The notes: generated from the sequence alone by a model not told the origin. Positions 26,972-37,957 are shown, numbered from the stretch's first letter. The stretch: DNA of 64,000 nucleotides from Paraburkholderia phenazinium (GCF_900100735.1 NZ_FNCJ01000022.1:62001-126000); one strand, 5' to 3'. Program-made: numbers and translations.

Positions 26972-29900
26972 TTACCACTGATAAGCCGCGCCGGCCCCGA
27001 CCGTGGTGGTGGCTGAACTGATGCCGGCACCGATCTTGACTTTCAGGTTTTGTGTGACGCGAGCCGACAGACCCACCGCCGTCGCCTGATAGCCCTTATA
27101 GCCCGCCGTCCCCACACCGATGGCGAGATTCTTGTTCGCATCGACTTCCGGGATCATGGTCAGCGCAATCGCAGATGCGGTTCCGCTGTAGGCATTACGC
27201 GCCAGGTCGGTCATACCAGACTGGAACTGCCCCATGTTCACAGCGTCGGTAGGCGTCTGGCCAGGTGCGACGTTGGTGATACGCCGCTCGTTGCCCGACG
27301 ACCCGACCGACACCGTATTGGCCTGATCGGCCACCGATCCCTGGCCGATGGCAACCGAGTTCGCGCCGCTGGCGGTTGAGCCACCGCCAATCGCCGTGGA
27401 GTTGGTACCGGTTGCCGCAGCCGGTGTGCCGCTGGTGGTGTTACTGGCGATATCGCTGGAGCCAGTTGTCTGCACGTTCTGCACGGCCTGGGTGAGACTG
27501 CTGACCTGCTGGTTGGTGCTCCAGAGTTGCGCGCCGGTGACGGCGTCTGTGCTGGTTGCCGACAGATCCCCGGCCTGCAGGTTGGTCAACTTCACCGGCG
27601 GCGCGGTGGTCGAGCCGCCGAGCGTCACGGAGTTGTGCGCGGAACTGTCGTACTGCAGCGCATTCGCCACCGAGCCGCTGATCGAGCCGACCGTGGTCTG
27701 CAGGCTCGCGATGTCATTGGTGTTCTGCGTTACTCGACCGTCGAGATTGCTGAGCGCGCCGCCGACGCTGTTCACCGTCGTACCTCCGACGTTGTAGCTT
27801 GGCGCGGTGATCGTGCCATCGCTGTTGACCGTCGAGCCGCCGCCGAGCGCCACCGCTGTGCTGTTCGCGTGCGCATAGAGCTGCGAACCGTTGACGGCAT
27901 CTGCGCTGGAAACACTGACGGCACCCGGCGCGACACCGGTGAGCACCCGGTTGCCCGCTGTACCCGCGATGTTGATCAGCGTGCCGTCCGTCGCCGCGCC
28001 CAGGTTGATGGTACGACTCGTCACGTCCTGTGCAATGAGGCCGGTATTATCCGCGGCGAGGCTCTGTTGCAGGGTCGTCAGGCCGTTGTCGAGCGAGCCG
28101 AGCGCGTCTCCCACGCTAGTCTGTGTACCGCCCTGCACGTGGTACGTGGGCGCCGTGACCGAGCCGTCGGCATTGATCTGCGCACCTCCACCCAGCGCGG
28201 AAACGAGTGGCCTGAGCTGGCCTACGTTGACAGCCGAGCCGTCGGTCGTGCCGGACGCAACCCCTAACAGCTCACGCGGACCGGCCGTACCCGTGAAGTC
28301 GACGTGCGTGCCGTCCGTGTCCTTGGCGACAGTCAGATCGCTCGTGGTGGGATCCTGTTGCACGAGGCCTTCTATGCTGTCGCTGATCCGATTCGCGAGG
28401 CTCGTCATGGAGCGTTCAACCGTCTTGACACGGGTGTCGAGATTCGCAATGTCGCCGGCATTCTTCGCGATGTCGCTGGTGTTTTGAGCAAGGTCGCTCG
28501 TCACCGGCGCTGCGCCCAGCAACATCGACTCCACTCCGCTAGTTTGCTGCGCATTCTCGGCGACTTGCGCCTGCAGCGCGATAAGTTGGCTGACGGTCGA
28601 TGAATTGGTACCGGTCAGAATGTTGTAGACCTGGCCGACGGTTGCCGCATCGCTCATGTCCCGGCCATCTGCCACGTCAATGATGCGTCTTTGCATACCC
28701 TTGTTCCCAACCGCCAGCGTGTAGTCCTCGCTCGCCAACGAACCAAAACCAATTGCAACAGCCCCAACGCCCATCGCGCGTGCCCCCGCACCAATGGCGA
28801 CCGATTGGTAGTTGTTGGCAAAGGCGTTGCCGCCGATCGCCACCGAGTCGCGGCCCGCCGCCTGAGCCTGCATCGCGGTCGAGATCACCTTGATGTACTT
28901 CGTCGTGTTACTGACACTCGCGTCAAGCGCGTTCAGTTGACCAACAGTCGCTGCGTCGGTTGGATTCGTGCCATCCGCCACGTTGGTAATACTACGTTCC
29001 GCTCCCTGACTGCCCACCGACACCGTGTTGGGTGCGTCGGTCATCGAGTTTGTACCGATGGCCGTGGAGTTGGCATATCGTGCCATCGCCCCTGTACCGA
29101 TCGCTATCGCGTTGTTGCCACTGGCATAAGTGTTGGCACCAACAGCGATGCCCCCATCGCCCAGTGCTTTCGCCCCGGGTGCGGCCGAACTCACCGCGAC
29201 GTACTTCGACACATCGCCCCCCGTGCCTGTGTTGACGGCACGCAACGCATCCCCGACGTTGTTGTACGTACGACCGCCAATCACGTAGTCCGGCGCCGAA
29301 ACCGTGCCGTCCTTGTTCACCGCCGTCCCGAGCGCAACCCCGCCGGCTCCGTCGACTTCGGCAAGCTCGCCAAGGGCAGTGCCTCGCGTACCCGACGCAC
29401 TCACCAACGCGCCACGGCCGATCGCAGTACTGCCACGCCCTGCGGCATTAGCGGGTGCGTCGTCCGTACGAGGATTAGAGCCGCCCGTCGTATCGCCGGT
29501 GGCCGTACCAAATGCCACAAAAGGCGAACCCGCCCCGCCGCCGTTGACAATGTTGTTGACGGTGCTGGTGACGTTGGCGAGATTGCTGGTGACATTGGCC
29601 AGGTTGCCTGCCACGTTCGAGACATTCTGGTTCGTCTGATAGAGCTGCGAACCATTCACTGCGTCTGTGCTCAAGGGCGACACGCTGCCTTGAGCAAGAT
29701 TGGTGATCTTCGTGCCGATTGCGCCCTTCAGCGTGATCGCGCTGCGCGACGCGCTGTCGTACGAGACGACACTGTTCGTCACCACGCCACTGCTCACACT
29801 CGCGCCCATCGCCTGAAGCTGCGCCAGGTTAACCGCGTCCATTGCATTCGTACCATTGGCCACGCTGGTGATCTGGCGCGAACCCACATCAACCGTATTG

Positions 29901-30448
29901 GCGCGGTTGGCCACCGTGCCCTGGCCCAAGGCAACGGCATTGTTTGCGCTGGCGGTCGAATACTTGCCCAGCGCGATAGCATTGCTCGCGCTGGCTACAG
30001 CGCCGCGGCCAATAGCGATCTGGTCAATGCCACCGCCTGCGCCGACGGTAGCAACGGCGCCTGACCCGATCGCAATGGCCCCTTGAGAGCTTGCCACCGG
30101 TGCTTTATCCGTGCCGTCGTTCATGCCGTTCACCGTGACATAGCTGGTCACAGGAGTCGCGCTCAACAGCATCGACTTCACGCCGTTCGCTGCAGCCGAA
30201 GGCGTGTCAGGGACAGCACTGTCGTTGGCGGCTGCGAATGCGCCGGCTGGAAGCATCGCCGCCGAAACCGTCAACGCCGATAGCGCAAGGACTGGCAACG
30301 CGCCGCCCGATGTGGCCACAGCGGCTAACAACGCCACATTCCGCGTCTTGCACCCAGACGACTTCTTGCCACGCCCCTTCGCGTTCTCCCCAACAGCCAC
30401 AAACGTATCAGAAGACGCATTCCATACAGTTTTATAAGACTGGTTCAA
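26972..30448 (-). CDS. Trimeric autotransporter adhesin (YadA-like, Hep/Hag repeats)
   Basis: A 1158-aa surface adhesin. It starts with an extended signal peptide region (ESPR, MNQSYKTVWNASSDTFVAV) and a long hydrophobic core, with cleavage near residue 72. The passenger is built of YadA-head motifs (for example AIAIGSGAVA, NAIALGKYSTASANNAVALG), neck-like connectors (MDAVNLAQLQAM, TDAATVGQLNAL) and coiled-coil stretches (QTSGVESMLLG through NISDS-type stalk near residue 700). The final 75 residues (LARNAYSGTASAIAL to VGAGAAYQW) are the YadA anchor, ending in an aromatic residue for outer-membrane insertion. Three chains form one 12-stranded barrel. It likely mediates attachment or autoaggregation. 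The gene is monocistronic, with an AT-richer leader. Confidence 0.93.
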   Translation of the reverse strand: MNQSYKTVWNASSDTFVAVGENAKGRGKKSSGCKTRNVALLAAVATSGGALPVLALSALTVSAAMLPAGAFAAANDSAVPDTPSAAANGVKSMLLSATPVTSYVTVNGMNDGTDKAPVASSQGAIAIGSGAVATVGAGGGIDQIAIGRGAVASASNAIALGKYSTASANNAVALGQGTVANRANTVDVGSRQITSVANGTNAMDAVNLAQLQAMGASVSSGVVTNSVVSYDSASRSAITLKGAIGTKITNLAQGSVSPLSTDAVNGSQLYQTNQNVSNVAGNLANVTSNLANVTSTVNNIVNGGGAGSPFVAFGTATGDTTGGSNPRTDDAPANAAGRGSTAIGRGALVSASGTRGTALGELAEVDGAGGVALGTAVNKDGTVSAPDYVIGGRTYNNVGDALRAVNTGTGGDVSKYVAVSSAAPGAKALGDGGIAVGANTYASGNNAIAIGTGAMARYANSTAIGTNSMTDAPNTVSVGSQGAERSITNVADGTNPTDAATVGQLNALDASVSNTTKYIKVISTAMQAQAAGRDSVAIGGNAFANNYQSVAIGAGARAMGVGAVAIGFGSLASEDYTLAVGNKGMQRRIIDVADGRDMSDAATVGQVYNILTGTNSSTVSQLIALQAQVAENAQQTSGVESMLLGAAPVTSDLAQNTSDIAKNAGDIANLDTRVKTVERSMTSLANRISDSIEGLVQQDPTTSDLTVAKDTDGTHVDFTGTAGPRELLGVASGTTDGSAVNVGQLRPLVSALGGGAQINADGSVTAPTYHVQGGTQTSVGDALGSLDNGLTTLQQSLAADNTGLIAQDVTSRTINLGAATDGTLINIAGTAGNRVLTGVAPGAVSVSSADAVNGSQLYAHANSTAVALGGGSTVNSDGTITAPSYNVGGTTVNSVGGALSNLDGRVTQNTNDIASLQTTVGSISGSVANALQYDSSAHNSVTLGGSTTAPPVKLTNLQAGDLSATSTDAVTGAQLWSTNQQVSSLTQAVQNVQTTGSSDIASNTTSGTPAAATGTNSTAIGGGSTASGANSVAIGQGSVADQANTVSVGSSGNERRITNVAPGQTPTDAVNMGQFQSGMTDLARNAYSGTASAIALTMIPEVDANKNLAIGVGTAGYKGYQATAVGLSARVTQNLKVKIGAGISSATTTVGAGAAYQW

Positions 30449-30800
30449 GATTTACCCCTTACTCTTATATGAACGATATGCCCCAAACAGGACGGATTTT
30501 TCCTATGGATTCCTAACGAAATAGCAGAAAAAAATAAATTCGTAAGAATCCTCTCTCCCTGCGAACACCCGAGATCCAGCCACACAACGAAATACTCTCT
30601 AGCCCACATTGGCACCTGAACAGGTCGACTTATCCCATTCAGGTTAATCGAGACAAGAGAGTTCGTTGTACCCCGCTCAGAAAAAACGGGATATACGAAA
30701 GCTCCTAATCTCATCGACGTTCCGGAGACTTCCAGGCGGGTTGAATCCCAGTCTATCCATCGCGCAGACGAATTTCACCCTGGCCAAACGGCTAGCCCCC
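30449..30800. other. AT-richer leader/spacer between the adhesin and histidine kinase genes
   Basis: This 352-bp stretch is visibly lower in GC than the surrounding genes. It contains an imperfect inverted repeat (listed separately) and presumably the adhesin promoter. No gene is supported. Confidence 0.5.
30507..30551 (-). promoter_or_regulatory. Imperfect inverted repeat upstream of the adhesin start
   Basis: GGATTCCTAACGAA and TTCGTAAGAATCC pair except for one bulge and one mismatch, separated by an A-rich 18-nt loop. It lies 60-100 bp before the adhesin start and could be an operator or leader hairpin. Confidence 0.4.
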
Positions 30801-32018
30801 TCACTCCCCCGCCTCCAGCCGCACCGGAAACCGGATGACAAAGCTGGTCCCCTCACCCTCATGCGAGTCGAAGCGGATCTGCCCACCCAGCACCCGCGTC
30901 AACTCCCGGACGATCGCAAGCCCGAGGCCCGCGCCGGGAACGTCCTCTTCCGCCGCGCGTTCGAATTCCTTGAAAACCCGCTCGCGATCCGACGGGCCGA
31001 TCCCCACCCCGGTATCCGATACCCGCAGACGCCAGTGGTCGTCACCGTCCGCCGTCATCGCCAGCTCGACCTGGCCCACCTTGGTGTACTTCGCCGCGTT
31101 GGTCAGCAGATTCAGCGCCACCTGCTTCAGCTTGAGCCGGTTCGACACGATCGTGCTCAAAGCGGCGTCGAACGTATGGGTCAAGCGCAAGCCCTTGGCT
31201 TCAATAATCGGACCGCACGAGGCCACCAGGTCGTCGAACAGATCGTGCAAGTCAAGCGGCTCGACGGCCAGGTGACTGGTATCGCCAAGCACAACTGAAT
31301 ACTCGACCAGCTCGTCCACCAGCGCCTTCATATCGACCGCCTGGCGGTTGGCGAGCGCCAACGCGGCTTCGACCTTGGCCGGTGCGCGCGACATCAGTTG
31401 CAGCGCCATCGAAAACACATTCAGGAAATTGCGCAGATCGTGCACCACACTGCGCGTGATCTGCATGCGCGACTCGTACAGATCGCTGACCAGGCGCTGC
31501 TTCAAGGTGAGTTCGTGATTCGCGCGCTCGAGCCGGCCGGTGTAGTCGTCGATTTTCCGGTCGCGTTCGGTGACAACCTCGCGAATCGAGGTCAGCGTGA
31601 CGAAGCTGACCGCCTCGTCGATGAAATGCCGCGCGCGTTCCTCGTGACGCCGCGTGAAAAACGGCCGCGATTCGCTGAACTGGACAATCTGGCCGGTCAG
31701 CATCTGCCGGAACAGATCGAGTTCGCGCACCAGTTCGTCGATCCGGTAGCCCTGCCGCCAGCGCAGCTTGCCATGCTTGCGCGCGTTGCGCTCGATGGCC
31801 GGCTCGACCTGATCGAAATCCTGCTCTTCAAGCGCGCTGCAGATTTCCTCGAGAATGGCGGGGATGTGGTCGGACAGTTGCTCGTAGGTCAGCCGGTCGG
31901 CTTCGGTTAGCTCGGTGTCTTGGAAAACGGCCCTCATCCACCGCTCGGTCAGGTTGACCTGATCCAGACGAAGGCTCTCGGCGAATGCGCGGAGTGGGCG
32001 TACTTGCGAATCGGGCAT
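30801..32018 (-). CDS. Soluble sensor histidine kinase with RsbRD-like N-terminal domain
   Basis: A 405-aa cytoplasmic kinase without membrane segments. Residues 10-150 are helical (ERWMRAVFQDTELTEADRL, DHIPAILEEICSALEE) and resemble the RsbRD N-terminal domain. A coiled linker leads to the H-box (RSVVHDLRNFLNVFS), the N-box (LNLLTNAAKYTKVG), G1 (VSDTGVGIGPSD) and G2 (GAGLGLAIVREL). All catalytic motifs are intact. No response regulator is encoded nearby, so its partner is elsewhere. The gene lies upstream of the adhesin on the same strand but 352 bp away. The signal is unknown. Confidence 0.9.
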   Translation of the reverse strand: MPDSQVRPLRAFAESLRLDQVNLTERWMRAVFQDTELTEADRLTYEQLSDHIPAILEEICSALEEQDFDQVEPAIERNARKHGKLRWRQGYRIDELVRELDLFRQMLTGQIVQFSESRPFFTRRHEERARHFIDEAVSFVTLTSIREVVTERDRKIDDYTGRLERANHELTLKQRLVSDLYESRMQITRSVVHDLRNFLNVFSMALQLMSRAPAKVEAALALANRQAVDMKALVDELVEYSVVLGDTSHLAVEPLDLHDLFDDLVASCGPIIEAKGLRLTHTFDAALSTIVSNRLKLKQVALNLLTNAAKYTKVGQVELAMTADGDDHWRLRVSDTGVGIGPSDRERVFKEFERAAEEDVPGAGLGLAIVRELTRVLGGQIRFDSHEGEGTSFVIRFPVRLEAGE

Positions 32019-32303
32019 AGATCAGGGCCTGCCGCCAGGAAGGAGGGTAATAAATGAACACCCGCCGTCCCCGACGAGGCTCGCTCGATCACCTTCCAGC
32101 GTATCACGCCAATCCGGACCCTTGCTAACGCCTCGCCAGGCCCGGCGGCGCCAGCCCGGCCTCCGGCGGTCCGAAATCAGGCCCGACCCATACCTCATAC
32201 GATTAGCCCATCGCCGCCGGACGATGCCAGATGGCGTCATTCCGGGGCTCGATACGATCAGCCGTAGAACCGCCGCACAGCAGCAAAGGGACGGGTATCG
32301 TAG

Positions 32304-32999
32304 TTACATACGCATCACAATCTGATTGGCATGATAAGCACCCAGCGCCTGGGTAAACAGCGACGCGCACAGGTAGCCGTTGCGCGGCTCCCGCACATAA
32401 TCGACGAACGCCCGGGCGCCAGCCATCTCGCTGTTATCCGCCGAAATCAGCGCGCCAGCGCGCAAGCGCGGCTCCAGCATCTTGAGCACGGGCAGATAGT
32501 CCGACTTCGCCCCGTCCAGCAGCACGAAGTCGATGCCATCCGGACAGCCCTCGGCAAGCGTATGGGTGGCGTCCCCGAGACGAATTTCCACCAGATCGTC
32601 GAGTCCCGCCTCTGCCAGATTGAGACGCGCCTGGGCAGCCTTGTGCGCTTCGATCTCGGTGCTGATCAGGACGCCACCGCCGTTGTCGCGCAACGCAGCG
32701 GCGAGAAACAAGGTCGACAGCCCGAACGAGGTGCCGTATTCGATCAGCGTCCGGGCGCCGATGCTGCGCGCCAGCAGGTAAAGCAGGCCGCCCATCTCAG
32801 GCGTCACCGGCATATAGGCCTCGCGCATGGCGCGATAAAATCCCGCATCGGCTTCGCTTTCGAAGCCATCGCGCTGCGCAGCCTGCCGCACGAGCGGATC
32901 GACACGTAGCGTCTCGGCGTATAACCTGTCGAGGGTCGCCTTGACCCTGTCCGTTGCAATCGTGGCAATCAAAGGCGACGCGGTCATTTGAGTGGTCAC
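32304..32999 (-). CDS. Class I SAM-dependent O-methyltransferase
   Basis: A 231-aa soluble methyltransferase of the catechol/caffeoyl-CoA O-methyltransferase type. The SAM-binding motif reads TLIEYGTSFGLSTLFLA, the acidic residue after strand 2 is in ISTEIEAHKA, and FVLLDGAKSDYLPVL holds the metal-binding Asp of the family. ALISADNSEMAGA supplies the second Asp-Asn pair. It uses a GTG start with GGGAG 6 nt upstream. It is divergent from an AraC-type regulator with only 39 bp between starts, so that protein is its likely regulator. Confidence 0.88.
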   Translation of the reverse strand: MTTQMTASPLIATIATDRVKATLDRLYAETLRVDPLVRQAAQRDGFESEADAGFYRAMREAYMPVTPEMGGLLYLLARSIGARTLIEYGTSFGLSTLFLAAALRDNGGGVLISTEIEAHKAAQARLNLAEAGLDDLVEIRLGDATHTLAEGCPDGIDFVLLDGAKSDYLPVLKMLEPRLRAGALISADNSEMAGARAFVDYVREPRNGYLCASLFTQALGAYHANQIVMRM

Positions 33000-33038
33000 A
33001 GTTCACTCCCGTAGTGGATGAAGCTGTGATCGTGTTCC

Positions 33039-33911
33039 ATGTCTGCGCTTCGGGATTGTAAATACGTGACACCGCGCCCTGCCACCGCGCAGCCCTTGAA
33101 GAGCTATCACCTGCTGCATGCAGCCGTGACCGGCGCCGCTGAGGCTGACGCGGACGCCGCCGTACTCGCACGCTCGGTGCGCAGCGTCGTGGCCGGGTTT
33201 GTCGAGCATGCCGTCTACGCCCAGGCCGCGCAGGCGGCGGCCCGCACCTTGGGGGCTGGGCAAAGGGCGCGGCGCCTGCAGCAAGGTTTCACCTGCGACG
33301 CCAACCCTCTCGCAGCGCTGCTGTTCGGCGCCGGCGAGAACGCCGAGTTCGACAGGCGCTGGAACGCCCTCAACCGGCTCGCGAGGCTCGGCGTGCGCAC
33401 TCACCTGGAAGAAAGCCCCCACGCAAGCGCACCCAGCTTGCGGCGGCAGCCGCAAGCCGCGGCAGCCGATTCGGCATTCAGATCGGAGTTGGTCGAGCAG
33501 TGCATCGAGGCGGCGCGTTCGTGCGCCCAACAGCGTCCCGCCAACGCGGACCGCCCCGACCGGCTGTTCGGCCTCGCGCAAGCGCTCGCACTGCCGGGCA
33601 GCGCCGCGGCCGATGCGATTGGCATGCTCTACGAAGAACCCGCAACGGAACTGCTCGATGCGGCGGCCCAGCTAGGCTGCGCGCCGCGCACGCTGCAGCG
33701 CGATCTGGGCAGGCACGGCCTGACCTTTGGCCTCGTCAAGCAAGCAGTGCGGCTGACGATTGCCGGCTACCGGCTGCGCAACCTGGACGAATCCATCACG
33801 GCGACCGCGCAGGCCGCCGGCTTCTTCGATTCTGCCCACCTGAACCACGCGTGGGAGGCCGCCTGCGATATCGCGCCCTCGGTGTATCGGACGCTCGCAG
33901 GCCGGCGCTGA
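33039..33911 (+). CDS. AraC-family transcriptional regulator
   Basis: A 290-aa regulator. The C-terminal 85 residues contain two helix-turn-helix units: LLDAAAQLGCAPRTLQRDLGRHG and SITATAQAAGFFDSAHLNHAWE, the AraC signature. The N-terminal 200 residues are Ala-rich and do not match a cupin effector domain that I recognise; RELV-type helices predominate. The gene begins with ATG 39 bp from the divergent O-methyltransferase start, so the two must share one short control region. Effector unknown. Confidence 0.85.
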   Translation: MSALRDCKYVTPRPATAQPLKSYHLLHAAVTGAAEADADAAVLARSVRSVVAGFVEHAVYAQAAQAAARTLGAGQRARRLQQGFTCDANPLAALLFGAGENAEFDRRWNALNRLARLGVRTHLEESPHASAPSLRRQPQAAAADSAFRSELVEQCIEAARSCAQQRPANADRPDRLFGLAQALALPGSAAADAIGMLYEEPATELLDAAAQLGCAPRTLQRDLGRHGLTFGLVKQAVRLTIAGYRLRNLDESITATAQAAGFFDSAHLNHAWEAACDIAPSVYRTLAGRR

Positions 33912-33915
33912 TCGA

Positions 33916-34341
33916 TCAGATCTGTTCGAACAGGATGTCTTGTGCGCCTTCCCACAGCACCTTGACGCCGAGTTCGCGCAGGCGCTCCTTGCCTTCGACG
34001 ATCGTCAGGAAGTGATTGCCCGCCAGTTGCCCCATCTTGCTGGCAAAGCAGCACGAGCCATAGGCGAGGATGATCTCGGTTTCGCTGTAGCCGCCAGGAT
34101 AGAACAGAATATCCCCGACCGACGGGTGGCTCGTATGGTTTTCGAAGCCCACGGCCGTGCCGTCGTTTTCCAGCTTGAACTCGCCGAGCGGCACCCAGCA
34201 GCCTTCGCCGCTCCAGCGCACGTGGATCAGCTTCTGGCGATACGGCAGGAGCTTCAGAAAAGCAGCCACCGTCTGCGGTGCATCCGGATGGGTTTCGGCG
34301 ATAAATTCGTGGCCGCAGGAGGTAATACGAAGTCGGGTCAT
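33916..34341 (-). CDS. DUF3830 family protein (cyclophilin-like fold)
   Basis: A 141-aa soluble protein. The block ENHTSHPSVGDILFYPGG followed by YGSCCFASKMGQLAGNHF is typical of DUF3830, a family with a cyclophilin-like beta barrel. No enzymatic function is established. The start is the ATG of MTRLRITSCGHEF; an in-frame extension of 100 residues upstream runs through a different small ORF and is unlikely. It is convergent with the AraC gene with only 4 bp between stop codons. Confidence 0.85.
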   Translation of the reverse strand: MTRLRITSCGHEFIAETHPDAPQTVAAFLKLLPYRQKLIHVRWSGEGCWVPLGEFKLENDGTAVGFENHTSHPSVGDILFYPGGYSETEIILAYGSCCFASKMGQLAGNHFLTIVEGKERLRELGVKVLWEGAQDILFEQI

Positions 34342-34388
34342 GGTTGTCTGTCCGCGAAGTCTGGTTGAACGGAATGGTCGGCCGTCCG

Positions 34389-34529
34389 CTATTCTACTTG
34401 CTGCAGGCTCTGCAAACAGTCGCGGGCGAGTTGCTGGTAGATGCGTGTGGCGCCCGCTTTCGCGGCGAAATCCATCAAGTCGCCCGCACTGGCGCGGCCC
34501 AGCCTCGTGATATTCAGCCGCGTATGCAT
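34389..34529 (-). CDS. Possible 46-aa protein upstream of the DUF3830 gene
   Basis: Reading leftward, an ATG 10 nt after GGAGG opens a 46-codon frame beginning MHTRLNITRLGRASAGDL and ending LQSLQQVE. It is amphipathic, without signal peptide or Cys. It ends 47 bp before the DUF3830 start on the same strand, so it could be the first gene of a two-gene unit. No family recognised; real coding status is uncertain. Confidence 0.4.
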   Translation of the reverse strand: MHTRLNITRLGRASAGDLMDFAAKAGATRIYQQLARDCLQSLQQVE

Positions 34530-34636
34530 AGGACGACACCCTCCATGCTAAATTGGCATGACGCTCGCGCTCGTTGGTTTTTTTCGCTACGTTTCGCCAG
34601 TGGCCTAACTTCAAATCCCGTGTGAGGAGTCTGTCG

Positions 34637-36064
<1,428 letters not shown>

Positions 36065-36092
36065 GCGGCCTGATGCTGGCCTCGCTGGTCTA

Positions 36093-36854
36093 CTACGTCT
36101 TTAACCGGTACCCCGTCTTGAAGATCCACGCCACGATCGCCAGAAACACCGCCAGAAACAGCGCAGTCATGCCGAGGCTCACGCCGACATTCACATCCGC
36201 CAGGCCGTAGAAACTCCAGCGAAAGCCACTCACCAGGTACACGATCGGATTGAACAAGGTCACGACCTTCCAGAACGGCGGCAGCATGTTGACGGCGTAA
36301 AAGCTCCCGCCGAGAAACGTCAGCGGCGTAATGATCAAGAGCGGCACGAGTTGCAGCTTCTCGAAGTTGTCCGCCCAGATGCCAATGATGAAACCGAGCA
36401 GGCTGAACGTCACCGCCGTGAGCACGAGGAACAGCACCATCCAGAACGGATGCTGCACCTGCAAGGGCACAAACAACCCGGCGGTGGCGAGAATGATCAA
36501 CCCCAGCAGGATCGATTTGGTCGCAGCCGCGCCGACATAACTCACCACGATCTCAAGATAGGAGACCGGCGCCGACAACAACTCGTAGATCGTCCCCGTG
36601 AACCTCGGAAAGTAAATCCCGAACGACGCGTTCGAAATGCTTTGCGACAACAGCGACAGCATGATGAGGCCCGGCACGATGAACGCGCCATAGCTGATGC
36701 CGTCCACTTCCTTGATGCGCGAACCGATCGCCGCGCCGAACACGACGAAATACAGCGAGGTGGAAATCACCGGCGCAATGATGCTCTGCATCATCGTGCG
36801 CCAGGTTCGCGCCATCTCGAACTTATAGATAGCGCGGATTGCGTAAATGTTCAC
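36093..36854 (-). CDS. ABC-2 type transporter permease (NodJ/YadH-like)
   Basis: A 253-aa inner-membrane protein with six hydrophobic segments, typical of ABC-2 exporters of the NodJ/YadH type. Recognisable blocks include SYGAFIVPGLIMLSLLSQSI, FTGTIYELLSAPVSYLEIV and the final NPIVYLVSGFRWSFYGLADV. It forms the membrane channel for the ATPase encoded immediately upstream, whose stop overlaps this GTG start (GTGA). The exported substrate (polysaccharide, drug or lipid) cannot be told from the sequence. Confidence 0.9.
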   Translation of the reverse strand: MNIYAIRAIYKFEMARTWRTMMQSIIAPVISTSLYFVVFGAAIGSRIKEVDGISYGAFIVPGLIMLSLLSQSISNASFGIYFPRFTGTIYELLSAPVSYLEIVVSYVGAAATKSILLGLIILATAGLFVPLQVQHPFWMVLFLVLTAVTFSLLGFIIGIWADNFEKLQLVPLLIITPLTFLGGSFYAVNMLPPFWKVVTLFNPIVYLVSGFRWSFYGLADVNVGVSLGMTALFLAVFLAIVAWIFKTGYRLKT

Positions 36855-37861
36855 TGGTCACCTCTTAGCAGGCTAACAAAGATATCTTCAAGCGAACTCT
36901 GCGTGGTCTGCAGATCCTTGAAGCGGATACCTGCGTCGTCCAGCGCCTTCAGCAAGGCAATGATGCTGTTGCGATCGCGTTCCGTATCATACGTGTAGAT
37001 CAGTTCGGTGCCGTCGGCGGAGAGCGCGAGGCGATACTCCGCGAGTGGCTCGGGCACCTGTTCGAGCGGGTTTTCGAGTTGCAGCGTCAATTGCTTCTTG
37101 CCGAGCTTGCGCATCAGTTCGGCCTTTTCTTCGACCAGCATGATCTCGCCGCCGTTGATCACGCCGATCCGGTCGGCCATTTCTTCCGCTTCGTCGATAT
37201 AGTGCGTGGTCAGGATGATCGTCACGCCGCTCGCGCTCAGCGAGCGCACCAGTTGCCACATGTCGCGCCGCAGTTCGACGTCGACACCGGCGGTCGGCTC
37301 ATCGAGAAACAGCACGCGCGGCTCATGCGAAAGCGCCTTGGCAATCAGCACGCGTCGCTTCATGCCGCCCGAGAGCGTGATGATCTTGTTGTTGCGCTTT
37401 TCCCATAACGAGAGATCCCTGAGCACCTTCTCGATATAGGCAGGGTTGGCCGGCTTGCCGAACAGTCCACGGCTAAACGACACCGTGGCCCAGACGGTTT
37501 CGAAGGCGTCCGTGGTGAGTTCCTGCGGCACCAGACCGATCAGCGAGCGCGCTGCGCGGTAAGCGGTGCCGATATCGTGACCGTCCACCATGATCGAGCC
37601 CTCGCTCGGTCTCACGATGCCGCAAATGGTGCTGATCAGCGTGGTCTTGCCCGCGCCGTTCGGCCCCAGCAGCGCGAAGATCTCGCCGCGGCGAATCGCG
37701 AGATTGATATTTTTCAGCGCGTGAAAGCCGGAAGCGTAGGTCTTGGAGAGATTCGTGACGGAGACGATAGGCTGCATGGAGGACACGGGTGCGGACGCAA
37801 ACGCCGCTTGAGTCGGTTGAATGTGCCGGGCCGCAGCCCGGAGGGATGATCCGGAATCCAT
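36851..37861 (-). CDS. ABC transporter ATP-binding protein (NodI/YadG-like)
   Basis: A 336-aa ATPase. It has Walker A (GPNGAGKTT), the Q-loop region (GLVPQELTTD), the signature LSGGMKRR, Walker B (VLFLDEPTAG) and the switch histidine (TTHYIDEAE). The C-terminal 90 residues are the extra domain of NodI/DrrA-type ATPases. I chose the ATG after GAGGG; another ATG 28 codons later, which begins the ABC domain proper, is a good alternative. It is cotranscribed with the permease gene through a 4-nt overlap. Confidence 0.92.
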   Translation of the reverse strand: MDSGSSLRAAARHIQPTQAAFASAPVSSMQPIVSVTNLSKTYASGFHALKNINLAIRRGEIFALLGPNGAGKTTLISTICGIVRPSEGSIMVDGHDIGTAYRAARSLIGLVPQELTTDAFETVWATVSFSRGLFGKPANPAYIEKVLRDLSLWEKRNNKIITLSGGMKRRVLIAKALSHEPRVLFLDEPTAGVDVELRRDMWQLVRSLSASGVTIILTTHYIDEAEEMADRIGVINGGEIMLVEEKAELMRKLGKKQLTLQLENPLEQVPEPLAEYRLALSADGTELIYTYDTERDRNSIIALLKALDDAGIRFKDLQTTQSSLEDIFVSLLRGDQ

Positions 37862-37957
37862 CTTGACCCTCGCAATATAATTGAAAGCATCCAGGGGCAT
37901 GCGCGCGTCGGCTTGCCCCGGCATACGTGGGGCGAGCACGCCTTACGGCGCGTCACA

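Noticed and set aside
28691..30064. A 457-codon plus-strand frame across the adhesin gene
   Set aside because: Antisense shadow of repetitive adhesin sequence; no ribosome-binding site or known motif.
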